DNA from: Lineus longissimus
Lineage: Eukaryota > Nemertea > Pilidiophora > Heteronemertea > Lineidae
Direction: 5' to 3'
Length of the DNA: 64,000 bases
Assembly: GCF_910592395.1 (NCBI RefSeq)
Contig: NC_088311.1
Coordinates: 14,016,501-14,080,500, forward strand
The first letter of the stretch is position 1. The number at the start of each line of letters is the position of its first letter. This document shows positions 43,934-54,759 of this stretch, one piece after another. The notes below the pieces were generated by a model. That model searched no databases and was not told the origin of the DNA. It saw only the letters and a program-made list of their open reading frames with translations. A program made the position numbers and the translations under genes.

Positions 43934-44412
43934 GGGCATTATGTTCTTTGTGGTATTTCGCATCATAAGCTGGGGCATTCAAAGCAGGCAGGTGTACATT
44001 GCGAACAGAGGTCAATATCTAGTTGCATGATTTTCAGTCGTTCTGACACCATCCATGCGTCCTCATAACAGGATAGGAAAAATAGTTGTTTTTAGTGTGC
44101 TACTAGCAACAGCATCGTCAAGCAAAATAAATGTCCTTGGACGTTTTTTCACTTGTTCTATTCACAGGCACTAAGAAAGGAGCATCAGCAAAGACCAAGA
44201 CATGCAAGAAGTTGAAGGATGTGAAGAAGAAACATATTCATACCCCGTGGAGTGATGAGGAAATAGAGGCTGTGGAAAAACAACTGGGATTATATCTAAG
44301 ACTCAAAAAAATACCTGGGAAAAAAGACTGCCTGGAGGCAATTGAGAAGGAGCCGTCACTGCAGAAAAGATCATGGAAAAAGGTCAAGGACTTTGTGCGA
44401 CGAAGGATTTAA
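43479..44412 (+). CDS. Last two exons of a probable host gene with a SANT-like C-terminal domain
   Basis: The first exon is 43479-43565: acceptor CTTTCAG before it, donor ACAG|GTAGGA after it, lysine-rich coding (STGIGNERCSKKKKPLETKG). The final exon is 44168-44412, after acceptor TTCTATTCACAG. Both junctions are phase 1 and join in frame. The last exon encodes a basic linker and then HTPWSDEEIEAVEKQLGLYL, KIPGKKDCLEAIEKEPSL and RSWKKVKDFVRRRI, a Trp-spaced helical pattern resembling SANT/Myb-like domains in uncharacterised animal proteins. Upstream exons are not identified. An extra copy of the lysine-rich exon lies at 42971-43047. It could also be a domesticated transposon gene. Confidence 0.55.
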
Positions 44413-44561
44413 ATTTCATGGCCTGTGGTGTCCATCTTAAGCTTCTATGGAGAGGTTCATGCCACTGTTAGTGTTATTGTCTTTGTTAAGATGTTAAATT
44501 CAAAAAATGGAAAGTGGGTGAAACAGATTTAATGAGAAATGCGATTAACTGATAAATTATA

Positions 44562-45127
44562 CAGGGTGAATATTTTAAAGTTGAATAATTTCTTTATAAA
44601 TTACTTTTTTCCAAAAATTTCTTCACCAGTAGAAAATAGGACCGATAGGATTTATGTTACATGCCAACTGTCAATGGTCAATGCTCATCCAACTGGGTGA
44701 CCCTAAACCAGGCCTCTGAAAAAGGAATGAACATATTCTCTTACTTACAAATTGTCTCTTCTGTCGAGAAAGGCATTTTGCATCTTCAAAGATATTCGAA
44801 CTATTGTCCCCATTTACCATGTTCACATTGGTCGCAATACTCACCGAATATTACGCAACAGGTTTAACATGCTGTAATTCAATCCTGCTTTACCTGGTAT
44901 GCATGATTGGTCATTATTGGTCTAATCTGGCATTATTGGCCGGTCCGAAAATGGCATGTGATATGAATGGCCTGTCACGGGTGATTGGCTGAGTCGTTTT
45001 TAATGTTGTTTTCACCATACAAAATCCTATTGGTCCTACTTTCTACTGGTGAAGAAATGTTTAGAAAAAAGTAATTCATAAAGAAAATATTTAACTTTAA
45101 AATATTCAGTGTATTTTTAACACCCTG
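44562..45127. mobile_element. Mariner/Tc1-like MITE with ~90-bp inverted termini
   Basis: CAGGGTG...TTAAAGTTGAATAATTTCTT at the left is inverted at the right, ending ...CACCCTG. TA flanks both ends, as in Tc1/mariner insertions. The inner arms also match (TTCTTCACCAGTAGAAA). No transposase. From 45128 to about 46526 I see no gene, only a long C homopolymer at about 46338-46361. Confidence 0.7.
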
Positions 45128-46526
45128 TACTATCCTTATTCTAAACGTAAGCAGGGTATTTCATTTTATTGTAATGCTAAAAAGGTTTTTGCCAGAAGCG
45201 CCAAACAAAACCAGCACTCAAAAACTTTTAACAAATGCCCACCGGGTACTTCGGATTCTGAATGGATTCTTTGTAGACTGTCACTATGACTCTCTCCTCT
45301 ATGGTTGACAGTAAAAGAACGAATACTTCGTATTTTGGTGCCATCTCTTAGATCTAAAGAGTGACCAATATTCAATGTTGTGCTGATTTCAAGAAAATTA
45401 GGGCATTGGACGTGTTGTATGATCAGATCATAATCCATTGATGTAAAAAAGAACTTTTATTGTAGATTGGCTATGACACATACTCGTAGATTCATATACT
45501 CTTGAAATAGCCACCTGGTAGACCCGAGGACCATTTTGATGATCTCTTTTCAATCATTGTCAATTGAGGTTGTTTCATATACTGTACGATTTTCATGGTT
45601 TTAGTTTTTGTATTGAGTCATTTTACATAATAAACTTACAATAACAAATCAAACAACAAATCCTATCCTTTTGTTTCTCTCAATCATGTACACAAACAGT
45701 GCTATAGTAGAGGCCTTTCAGTTACATGGTTTTCGGGCTGACGGTCCCAAGAACTTTCGATGTCCCCAAGTTAAAGGTGTTGGGATTGAAAGGTGTTTAA
45801 CAAAGTTAAAACTGGAAAGCAAATTGATGGGCTTCTCCTGTTTATTTTTTGCTGTGGCAACTGAACTGTTCTGCGCCATACTTCTGATTAACCTCAGTCA
45901 ATAGTGTCCATGAAATGCTCCCATATTTTTGCTAAAGAGGCAAAAAATTTTGTCCCCAAAATGGACTGGAAAAAGAGGGTCCAAGAACTGCCATGCAATT
46001 GAAAGGCCTGCCTAATAGCTGAATGTACATGTAAAATACTTTGGTATGGTATAAGTCTTCTCTCCTGGTTCAGAAGGTAAGCCTTCGTGTCTGGTACAGA
46101 ATTACTTGGAGGTAGTCTGTTCCTCTAGACCGCATTAAATAATACAAAGGATCACATGTTTGTTGCGAACTTCTTCTGTTTTCTCACAAAGTTTTCTGGT
46201 TGAGATAAACTTCCTAAAACTTGCTCTCCAAGTGACTCCAGTGGGATTACCAGGCTATCCCTAGTCACATCCTTACTTTCCAAAGCTTTAAAGCTATTGG
46301 ATCCAGCTAGTTACCATTTCCACCCTTGGTGAAATCCCCCCCCCCCCCCCCCCCCCCCCAGCTCCAAATCCCCAAATTTGTCTGGTCATCAAAATCCACA
46401 ACTTGAAGATAGGACATGTAGGAGAGAGATGATCCACCACTCCAATCAATATTAGATTTTCATCGGGCATTGCAATGGTGCAAAAAAAAAGGGAGACCCT
46501 CGCCACTAGACACTTAATGCTCGATC

Positions 46527-48475
46527 AAACTGTCAATGACGAAAAATGATGACAAAAAATGCCAACACCTCTGTATGGTTGTATCTGGAACTGGTTTGAT
46601 CAGTAGAAGGGATTTCTGCTCAGGACATGACGTCTCAGGTTAGGACATGACGTCACATCCTCGCCGAGTGCTTGAACAATCATGTCCGATGAGACGAAAC
46701 GTTTTGACAAGACAGTTTTTCAGGTTAAATGGTGCCATAGTAAACCTGTAGCAAATACATGGTGTAAGAATGAAGGCAAATAAGAAAATGTGATCAGTGA
46801 TGGCAGTCTTGGAAGGACAAAACCAGGTACCATGTAGTTGAACTTTAGTCCAAACCAAGGAACAAATTCCTGAGACAGCAAGACCTCCGTCTTCGAAAGA
46901 CAATTGATATATTGTACCTTTATTGCACAAAATGGAAAGGCCCTCTATTAATGTAACAGACGGACTGAAGGTCCCTCTTTCACAATAAGTTGGATTTCTT
47001 TGGACAGAATTCCTCTGGGTTGAATCAGGGAATACACCGTCGAAAATGACAGCGACACCAGATCAGAGGGCTAGTTGAAGACCTTGAAATACATTGATTG
47101 TACGGTACATCAATGAAAGAAAGGACTTCTGTATAAAACTTCACCAACAAACGAAGGACTTCTGGAAAGAAAGGACCAAACTGTCAATGACGAAAAATGA
47201 TGACAAAAAATGCCAACACCTCTGTATGGTTGTATCTGGAACTCTGGAACTGGTTTGATCAGTGGAAGGGATTTCTGCTCAGGACATGACGTCTCAGGTT
47301 AGGACATGACGTCACATCCTCGCTGAGTGCTTGAACAATCATGTCCGATGAGACGAAATGTTTTGACAAGACAGTTTTTCAGGTAAAAAGGTGACATAGT
47401 AAACCTGTAGTAAATACATGTTGTAAGAATGAAGCCAAATAAGGAAATGTGATAAGTGATGGCAGTCTCGGAAGGACAAAACCAGGTACCAGGTAGTTAA
47501 TTCTGGTCCCAGCCAAGGAACAAATTCCTGAGACAGCAAAACCTCTCTCTTTGGAGGACACTCAATATATGTTACCTTTATTGAGCATTTTATGAAATCG
47601 AAAGGCCCTCTATAAATGTAACATATTGCCTGAAGGTCCCTCTTTCACAAGAAGTTGGATTTTTTTGGACAGAATTCCTCTGGGTTGAATCAGGGAATAT
47701 ACCATTGAAAATGATGGCGACACCAGATCAGAGGGGACTGTTGAAGACGGTGCGCAAGGAGGACATAATATGAAGACGTTTTGATTATCAGCAACTAAAA
47801 TATATTGTCTTGCAGTCTTGGTCCTTTCTTTCCAAAAGTCCTTCGTTTGTTGGTGAAGTTTTATACAGAAGTCCTTTCTTTCATTGACGTACTGTACAAT
47901 CAATGTATTTCAAGGTCTTCAACAGTCCCTCCTGATCTGGTGTCGCTGTCATTTTCGACGGTGTATTCCCCGATTCAACCCAAAGGAATTCTGTCCAAAG
48001 ATATCCAACTTATTGTGAAAGAGGGACCTTCAGTCTGTCTGTTACATTAATCGAGGGCCTTTCCGTTTTGTGCAATAAAGGTACAATATATCAATTGTCT
48101 TTCGAAGACGGAGGTCTTGCTGTCTCAGGAATTTGTTCCTTGGCTGGGACCAAAGTTCAACTACATGGTACCTGGTTTTGTCCTTCCAAGACTGCCATCA
48201 CTGATCACATTTTCTTATTTGGCTTCATTCTTACACCATGTATTTACTACAGGTTTACTATGTCACCATTTAACCTGAAAAACTGTCTTGTCAAAACGTT
48301 TTGTCTCATCGGACATGATTGTTCAAGCACTCGGCGAGGATGTGACGTCATGTCCTAACCTGAGACGTCATGTCCTGAGCAGAAATCCCTTCCACTGATC
48401 AGACCAGTTCCAGATACAACCATACAGAGGTGTTGGCATGTTTTGTCATCATTTTTCGTCATTGACAGTTTGGTC
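46527..48475. repeat. Compound inverted repeat: three ~600-650-bp copies, third inverted
   Basis: A unit starting AAACTGTCAATGACGAAAAA lies at 46527-47176 and again at about 47172-47800, both forward. It is present reversed at about 47818-48471. The ORFs at 46640-46930 (minus) and 48068-48358 (plus) are the same sequence in opposite orientation and have no known domain. Transcription through this locus would give a long double-stranded RNA. Confidence 0.8.
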
Positions 48476-48722
48476 CTTTCTTTCCAGAAGTCCTTCGTTT
48501 GTTGGTGAAGTTTATACAGAAGTCCTTTCTTTCATTGACGTATCATACAATCAATGTATTTCAAGGTCCTCCGTTTGTTGGTGAAGTTTTATACAGAAGT
48601 CCTTTCTTTCATTGACATATCATACAATCAATGTATTTCAAGGTCCTCCGTTTGTTGGTGAAGTTTTATACAGAAGTCCTTTCTTTAATTGACATACCAT
48701 ATAATCAATGTATTTCAAGGCT
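48472..48722 (+). repeat. Three ~83-bp tandem repeats
   Basis: The unit GTTTGTTGGTGAAGTTTTATACAGAAGTCC..., then ATCAATGTATTTCAAGG repeats three times with few changes. It is derived from one edge of the preceding compound repeat. Confidence 0.8.
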
Positions 48723-49328
48723 CTGTGACGGGAATAACATGAATCTCTAGGCAATACTCATAGAACGGTCAATCCACAACCATTGTTTCAGCATAATACT
48801 AAACAAGCCTACTATCTCAAACGAACAAAGGACTTCCATGTGAACCTTTTATTGCAGGTGGTTCATTTTTATAAACCTATATCACTTGATAATTCCTCAT
48901 ATCCTATGCTTATAATGCATTGACTTTGTCAGAAAAAAGGTATATATACAGTGAAGAAAGGACTTACCTTATATGGTAAAGGGTAAACAAGGGACTTTCC
49001 TAATATGGATAGTCCTCCATTTCCACTTCCATATAAGGGAAGTCCGTTCTTTGTTTGTGTAGAGTAGATATTTCAACATGGGGCTAGAGCTCTGAAATGC
49101 AGGCTACTATATTGCCTTACATGTAACCCAATGCTTGGTGGGGATTTGGTCTTCACAGGTACACGGGAAAGGGTAGTCCTCTGTTTACATGTTGGAGGTA
49201 GGGTCCTGCCTTTATACCAAATACACGTATGTGTGCGTTTGTTTATGTCCCTTCCAGGCTAATACATGTACGATTAGTACTTGACTAGTGTTTTACCACA
49301 TGACAAGTCTTCTCAGGATAAGGTAGTC
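48723..49328. other. No gene seen; one imperfect hairpin
   Basis: GAAAGGACTTACCTTATATGG near 48955 is imperfectly inverted near 49030 (CCATATAAGGGAAGTCC). It lies between the repeats and the left limit of recognisable P2. Confidence 0.45.
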
Positions 49329-50390
49329 TTATTGAGTCCATTGCTTCCTACTGAAAGGAATCCACGCCTGGTTTTTCTTGCGCTTCGATCTTCGTGGAAT
49401 TCGTTCAGATCTCGGGTCGTTCAATTGCGCTCTTTTTCTTATAGGCGGAGGAGAACCTCTTCTTTGGAGAGTTATGTCCACCGACTCGGGCTTACTGGAG
49501 TTCCACCAGTCTCTGGACCCGGTGGAATCGGGCGTTAGGAATACGCTGTTTTGTTGTTGTTTCCTTTTTCGCCTGTCGCTGTTTTCCTCGAATATTCGAT
49601 GAGCCGTTTCGGCGCCAAGGAGCCAGGGGCTATCGGTTTTTTTAACGCTAACGTTTGGCGTCGAATCGGGTTGCAGCTGGCTCTCATCTTCCTCTTCCAG
49701 CTCGAATAAGGGTGTAGACGTAGCTTTTGGCGTTCGGATCGTGACCCGGGGACTAGTCTCTGGCGGTTTCTTCTCAGATTTCTTGGTTTTGCCTTGCGTC
49801 GATATTGGTAATTGTGCTCTTGATAATTCTGCTGCTTCCGCGGCATCGACTATGTTTAACCATCCATGCGGCACACCAATGTCCAATAGTTTCGCGGCCA
49901 GGCTGAAGGCTCCCCGAGGAGCATGATATTTGAGGTCCTCGGGAGCTAGAAGGAAATGAAGACTTCGCAAAATGTTCGAATTGGGTACGAGATTTCCTTC
50001 AATTAGTATTTCATAGGTGTTGTCCTTCCAATCGATTTCATTAGGAAAATGTTGTATGTAATCACGTAAAATTCTATTAACAAAAGGATGTCAAATCCCA
50101 ATGATTGCAAATTTACTCGGCAAATCTTCGAGCCGTTGTGCGTGTCCAGTTCTTTTTTGCGCGATATCCTTGATTTTCCCAGTTTGTTTTTGCTCCCAGC
50201 ATTTTCTCTCCAGTATTTGTAGCTTCACATCATCGGGCATAGGCATTTCGCTGGCGTTTTCATCTTTGCTCTCTCGTACGGGACTCTTCTTCCTTTCTTC
50301 GTTTTCGGTGTGTGTTCTTGCAAGACAGTTATTGCGGTATGTGCTCAGAGGAATGATGATGCTTTGGCTGAAATTTGCAGTCGATGACAT
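49329..50390 (-). pseudogene. Conserved Polinton protein of unknown role (P2), one in-frame stop
   Basis: The ~353-codon minus-strand frame starts MSSTANFSQSIIIP and is interrupted only by a TGA at 50091-50093. The ordered middle part reads NSNILRSLHFLLAPEDL, then HAPRGAFSLAAKLLDIGVP and HGWLNIVDA. The PRGAF.LA..L...GVP.GW pattern recurs in invertebrate Polinton proteins as I recall them. The C-terminal ~170 residues are low complexity and highly charged, alternating acidic (FELEEEDESQL) and basic (IPRRSKRKKN) stretches, suggesting a nucleic-acid- or capsid-contacting tail. It is the last recognisable P2 gene on the left. Confidence 0.6.
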
Positions 50391-50400
50391 TTGAAAATGT

Positions 50401-50735
50401 TTATTTCCTGCTGATTAACCCTCCTACGAGGTTACCTATCGCTCCAACAGCTAGCGGTATGAGCGATCCCAAAAATCCTCCCCATTGTGCGAGTAGTTTT
50501 TTTCTGGTCTGAAGACTGATTCGGGGGGCTTTTAGTTATCTTACCAGTGGGCTGTGTCTTCGAAGCTTTTGTATTTTGTTCGCCGGTATCGTAACGTTAC
50601 ACCTGTGAACATTCTCAATACACTCTAAAATCGCGTCAATCTGTCCTTTGTTCGCCAAGTCGAGAAGCATTGCCCTCGTCGATCTACTTCCAGTTCTGCC
50701 GAGCAAAGATAGAAGGTGTTGTTTTGCTTTTATTT
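50401..50735 (-). pseudogene. Small basic Polinton protein with hydrophobic C-terminus, broken
   Basis: The minus-strand reading KAKQHLLSLLGRTGSRSTRA, DAILECIENVHRCNVTIPAN and KIQKLRRHSPLVR is followed by an in-frame TAA. It then continues RISLQTRKKLLAQWGGF and a hydrophobic end (LGSLIPLAVGAIGNLVGGLI). This matches a short protein common in Polintons and adintoviruses, with helical N-terminal part, K/R-rich middle and GGF..LL... hydrophobic tail. It is sometimes compared to adenovirus core peptides. The start is unclear because another stop lies just upstream. It sits immediately upstream of the 49329-50390 gene. Confidence 0.55.
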
Positions 50736-50736
50736 C

Positions 50737-50979
50737 TCAAGGATGACGAGTCCGAGATCTTTTGCGCTTCCCGGATTGGAGTGCAACGCTGAAGCCCGAT
50801 CGTCTATTATAAGCTACGTTTGGCATCGCCGAACATGAACCGATGCTCGCTCTACTTCGAGAAATCTGCTGCTTGCTGCTTCTACAAATGTTTTTCTCTC
50901 CTCTTGTCTTCCTTCGAGAAACGAAGTTTATCTTCCTTATTCCCACTTGTTCACATGGGAGTTTTTGATTTACCGTCAA
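50737..50979 (-). CDS. Short Arg/Ser-rich reading frame, uncertain
   Basis: This 80-aa frame is rich in Arg, Lys and Ser (FVSRRKTRGEKN, GKRKRSRTRHP) and lies in frame with, and directly upstream of, the small basic protein, separated by one stop. It may be that protein's decayed N-terminal extension or a separate core-type basic protein. No family is recognised. Confidence 0.3.
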   Translation of the reverse strand: MTVNQKLPCEQVGIRKINFVSRRKTRGEKNICRSSKQQISRSRASIGSCSAMPNVAYNRRSGFSVALQSGKRKRSRTRHP

Positions 50980-51092
50980 GAAACTCTACTTTCGGGGTGT
51001 TACGACCTATAATGTATATCATGAGACAAGGACGACGACCGACACGAGGGTGGGTTTTTCGTTTTTTATACGCTAAGCAAAACAAAGCTTGA

Positions 51093-51760
51093 AGACTATT
51101 TGATCATACATCAAGGAATAGTAAATCAGGAAATTACACGGTGCAGGGAGAATTATGCGCGACTAAGCTAGTACTTTAAGAGCAGTTTCTAGATGTTTTT
51201 TTACCTATACAGCTAAAGATAGAAGTCAATCACAGAGCGCTTTGCATCAGAGCGTTAACACTAATATGAGAGAGAAAAAAAATACGTTATACCGTACACT
51301 TTCACGTTAGTTCGTGCAACAAAGCCCTAAAAATCAAACACTCCTTTTTCCCTCGCACCGTTCATGTAGATTACAGACAATTATATGGCCTAAAGCTCGA
51401 TTATAATATGCAGGTCTAATACAACAATAGTACAAGAAATTCTGCCAATGATAATAATACCGTAACTGCGCTCCTTTACATTTCTCCATGCAACGAAGCT
51501 CTCAAAACACATTATCCTCACACCGCGCAAATAGATTATAAACAATTACACGGTATATAGTTCGAATATCAGGCGTAGGCCTCAATACATATGGACAATT
51601 AGTATATAGCGAGAAGTTTGAATAATAATGGATATACATATATATATATGGCCAAAGAGTTCAACTGACTACTTCTATCTTCCTCCTCCTCCCCTTCCGC
51701 TCCCTTCCTTATGAGAGTTTTTCCAAAAAATATTTGGTTTCTTGTAAAACGTTTTGAATG
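51093..51760. repeat. Non-coding gap in P2 with two diverged ~140-bp direct repeats
   Basis: Positions 51283-51420 and about 51464-51600 share the order ACCGTA...CTTT/CA..., GCAACRAAGC, CTC..AC.CCGC and ATAGATTA.A..CAATTA. No ORF of note occurs. It lies between the ATPase gene and the basic-protein genes and may be regulatory. A purine/pyrimidine-biased stretch (CTTCCTCCTCCTCCCCTTCC) is near 51680. Confidence 0.45.
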
Positions 51761-51761
51761 T

Positions 51762-52478
51762 CTATTGCTTTCGTTCTTTTCCAGTCCTCCTTGCGAGCGG
51801 AACAAAGGCTTTTTGAAAGTCACCAAAAATGTCCGTACGAAAACGAGCTTCGTTAGGCGTGTTTTGATGTCTGTCCACGAATAAGTAACTGTTTGGTTTT
51901 TGCGTCGCTGCCTCGTAGATTCTTATAAACGTTTCCGGTTGACTGGGTAGAATACGACGAGCCAGGTGGTGTCCGGTGGATTGATCTAAAGGGCTTTTGA
52001 AGAGCACGAGATAGTGGCAAAACCGAAGCATTGTTACTCGAGTCTTACCGTGATGAAATAGGTTTTGCATGAGTATGATCCAGCTCACTGATGCGTGTTG
52101 ACACTTCTTTGTTACCAGACGGCTGATTTCTTCACTGTTAGAAACGCTTTGCATGAGATCATCGAAAATCATTAATCCATGCTGACGCTTGCCTGTGCGA
52201 GGGTCTTCACAGTGAATATATTCGTCCAAATTGTCGGGTAACCCCGCGACTGTTCTTATTTTTCCCTCCTGTTCCAATGTTGTTACCGTTTTAGAAGGTT
52301 CTCCGTAGAACCAGTAGATATAATCGAAAGGTTTATCGATTATCCGTTCTGCGTTTTGTATCAATTGCGTGGTGAAGAAGGTTTTCCCTGCAAGTGGATG
52401 TCCGACACACACCATACCAAACTCACGTTTGATCCGTGCGTCGAATACGCTTTCGGAAACGTCAGTGTTCTGCGACAT
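51762..52478 (-). CDS. FtsK/HerA-type packaging ATPase (P2), intact
   Basis: The chosen start is the ATG giving MSQNTDVSESVFDARI. The frame could extend 16 codons further, but that part overlaps the integrase 3' end. Walker A is MVCVGHPLAGKTFFTTQLI. Walker B is HGLMIFDDLMQSV. The following ASVSWIILMQNLFHHGK corresponds to the conserved strand with the sensor Gln. It packages DNA into capsids. It differs clearly in sequence from the P1 ATPase (GMTDCGKT), so the two elements are distant lineages. It is one of the few unbroken P2 genes. Confidence 0.88.
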   Translation of the reverse strand: MSQNTDVSESVFDARIKREFGMVCVGHPLAGKTFFTTQLIQNAERIIDKPFDYIYWFYGEPSKTVTTLEQEGKIRTVAGLPDNLDEYIHCEDPRTGKRQHGLMIFDDLMQSVSNSEEISRLVTKKCQHASVSWIILMQNLFHHGKTRVTMLRFCHYLVLFKSPLDQSTGHHLARRILPSQPETFIRIYEAATQKPNSYLFVDRHQNTPNEARFRTDIFGDFQKAFVPLARRTGKERKQ

Positions 52479-52479
52479 T

Positions 52480-53670
52480 GCTTCTCCTTGTTGATTGAAA
52501 GATGTTGTTGTCCGGCAGGGATCCATTCGTCAAAGCTGTCGAGGTGATGGACAAAATATTCAGTTTTTTTATTCCTGCGTCGCTTTTTTAGAATGTCTAC
52601 GTGAAAGGCCGATGCATCGGATGGACGTTGGATTCGTTGCATTTCCTCCTCGTAGAACCTGCCATCTAAGAGTTCCCCGTGTTCATCACGCAATTTATAC
52701 GTCGGCGGCTTGGTACTACGTCGATGAGCCACTACGAACCATTCTGTTGTGTATTGCGGTTTGTAACACTTTCCGAACACCTGCGCAAGTTGACTGACTC
52801 GTTGAGTTTCCCCTTTCTGGAATTTGAAGTTTGTCTTGGTCGGAAATTCTTTACCATATAAATGGAGCCAAAGGGCTTTTTCATTGCTCGCGTTAACTTG
52901 GTTCGGGGCTAGTTTTGTTATTCTGTGTACGCTATTGTTATAGCTCTCAACGAGGTCCGGGAGGATATCGATGTAACGCCGGGTATTGTTTTTTGTGAAC
53001 TTTTTGTAAACTTTCAACTTGAGTGTGCGATTCCACCTTTCAACAAGTGCCGCTTTGGTTTCACTGTGCACGGAAAACAGCTTTATGCCGAGGTCTTCTA
53101 GTAACTTCAAGACACTTGCATTTCGGAACTCCTTTCCAAGGTCGCTGTGAAGATATTTAGGGTACACCTTCTCCCGCTCGAAGAGCTCTTTGAGAGCTTG
53201 GGCCACTTCACGTCCTGTTTTCGTACGGAGTGGCAGAGCCGCAGCGCGACGACTGAACACATCGATTTTTGCTAATAAATATTTTACTCCATTGTTGTAT
53301 TTTTGTAAATTTTGGACATCGACTAAATCAATCTTCCATTGATGATCGATTCCGGGGACAATTGTTTTACGACGTTGGAATTTTCGTCTTGCTTGTCTAT
53401 GAAGTGTATAAGTGTCTTGCCCGCTCACCCAATGTACTACGTCTCTTCGTTTAATGGATGGTTCTTGCCGTTTGCTAGCCGTCAACAGGCGATCAATGGA
53501 CCCAAAGCTCGCCGGATGCCGAGGGTTGTAACAGATTTTCGAAAATATTTGGTTTCGTTTTTCATTTTGCACTTGTCTAAGCTTTGACGCCACGTTCGCG
53601 CCTCTCTTCCTCGCCGGAGTCGCTCTCGGAATCTCCCTCTGCGACGCTGTCGTTCTCTTCATCATTGCTT
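52480..53670 (-). CDS. rve-type Polinton integrase with chromodomain-like C-terminus (P2)
   Basis: The recognisable protein starts near 53590 (QIFSKICYNPRHPASFG). It has VHWVSGQDTYTLHRQARRKF, then the catalytic core WKIDLVDVQNLQKYN, AKIDVFSRRAAALPLRTKTG, YLHSDLGKEF and AALVERWNRTLKLKVY, giving an intact D,D,E arrangement. The C-terminal region has YNNSVHRITKLAPNQV, a beta-rich domain and a chromodomain-like end (KTEYFVHHLDSFDEWIPAGQ) at about 52510. No stop interrupts the core. There is no obvious ATG close to residue 1 of the homology. The frame is open up to 53739 (GTG), overlapping the zinc-finger gene's acidic tail in another frame. It inserts element DNA into the host genome. Confidence 0.9.
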
Positions 53671-54689
53671 TCTTCTGAGTTGCTGCTCTCGACTTCCGAT
53701 TCGTCACTGCTGACACTTTCGTTGTCCTCTTCATCTTCACTTTCGCTTATTGTGTGCATGGGAGGTGCTTTCGTCCGTGAGTTAGTTGTAGCAGTAGTAG
53801 TAGTAGTGGACGTCAGATAAGGCGATGGGGCTTGACCGGACGTTGGATACAGCGATGGCGCTTGACGAGAATGCAATCGGGAGACAAGCTCTGTTCCCGC
53901 CGTTACTTCACTCGAGGACCGACTGGACTCTACAGACGACGATGGAACCGAAGCTTGCTGTTTTTCTGGTGGCACCTCGAATCTGACTTTCTCTCCGGGG
54001 GCTTTACTCACATCTTTGAACTGACTCTTTTTATGTTTATGTTTGCATATTTGTATGTTTCCATGGCGTAGAACTATTCGAATGCAGGGAGTATGTTTTC
54101 CGCGTTTACGTTTGATGACTTCGCTAGTGGCACCTCCGATTGGAGTATTGTTGTCTTGATGTTTTCTTTTTTTGGCAACTTCTCCTTTCCTCGGTTCTCT
54201 TGCGATTTCCGATTTGCTGTGGGTTACAATCTTTGGAGAATCTGGTTTTCTTTCATTAGCAGAGCTTGTCTTCTCGATAGAGAAAAATCCCTGCTCGACC
54301 GTGTTGGGAATCTGCTTTTTTGCGCTGATCTTCGAAGACGGATTGGGAAGTTGATCTGCTGGATGCGATTCGTTCAACACAGGTAGCTGCTGTTTCTTTC
54401 TTGCTCGGGCCTCTCGTTCAGCCTCCAGTCTGTGGAAACAATTATCGCAACGTACTTGATCAAAATTATAGAATTTTGGACTGTTGTAAGGTTTGTGGCA
54501 TCGCCGGCACTCTCGAAAGCAGGCTTTGGCGCATCCGTCGCAATAGGCCTTTCCGGGCAAAAGAGTCAGGAGTCTATTGCACCAATTGCACTTTTTCTTG
54601 AATTGATCGAAGTCGGTTCGGGAATCGAAACCTGTTGTAGACGTATATCCCGGGTTCTGCTGTTCCTGCGTTTTTCCTGTTTTCCCCAT
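53577..54689 (-). CDS. Zinc-finger protein with long acidic tail (P2)
   Basis: This 370-aa intact frame has an N-terminal treble of Cys pairs (CNWCNRLLTLL, YCDGCAKACFRECRRCHKP, VRCDNCFHRLEAE; residues ~33-90), probably binding two or three zinc ions. A basic, disordered region follows (KRKHQDNN, IKRKRGKHTPC). The last ~70 residues are extremely acidic (SESEDEEDNESVSSDESE) and end RRERGVKA. The acidic tail overlaps the open frame leading into the integrase in a different frame. Cys-rich proteins of this layout occur in Polintons. A DNA-binding or regulatory role is likely but unproven. Confidence 0.7.
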   Translation of the reverse strand: MGKTGKTQEQQNPGYTSTTGFDSRTDFDQFKKKCNWCNRLLTLLPGKAYCDGCAKACFRECRRCHKPYNSPKFYNFDQVRCDNCFHRLEAEREARARKKQQLPVLNESHPADQLPNPSSKISAKKQIPNTVEQGFFSIEKTSSANERKPDSPKIVTHSKSEIAREPRKGEVAKKRKHQDNNTPIGGATSEVIKRKRGKHTPCIRIVLRHGNIQICKHKHKKSQFKDVSKAPGEKVRFEVPPEKQQASVPSSSVESSRSSSEVTAGTELVSRLHSRQAPSLYPTSGQAPSPYLTSTTTTTATTNSRTKAPPMHTISESEDEEDNESVSSDESEVESSNSEESNDEENDSVAEGDSESDSGEEERRERGVKA

Positions 54690-54759
54690 GACTAGGAAAG
54701 CAACGAATGGAGTCTAAATATCAGCGGTAAGTCTCTTACTAAGAGGTGCCAGAATAGCG

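Noticed and set aside
46338-46361. Long C homopolymer
   Set aside because: Simple-sequence slippage or a sequencing/assembly artefact. No associated feature.
46640-48358. ORFs of 96 aa at 46640-46930 (minus) and 48068-48358 (plus) with near-identical translations
   Set aside because: They are the same repeat unit in opposite orientation. They have no domain, and the intermediate copy is disrupted, so they are by-products of the inverted repeat.
53584-54695. Plus-strand ORFs opposite the zinc-finger/acidic gene
   Set aside because: Complementary shadow of acidic low-complexity coding. Ser/Leu-rich with no motif.
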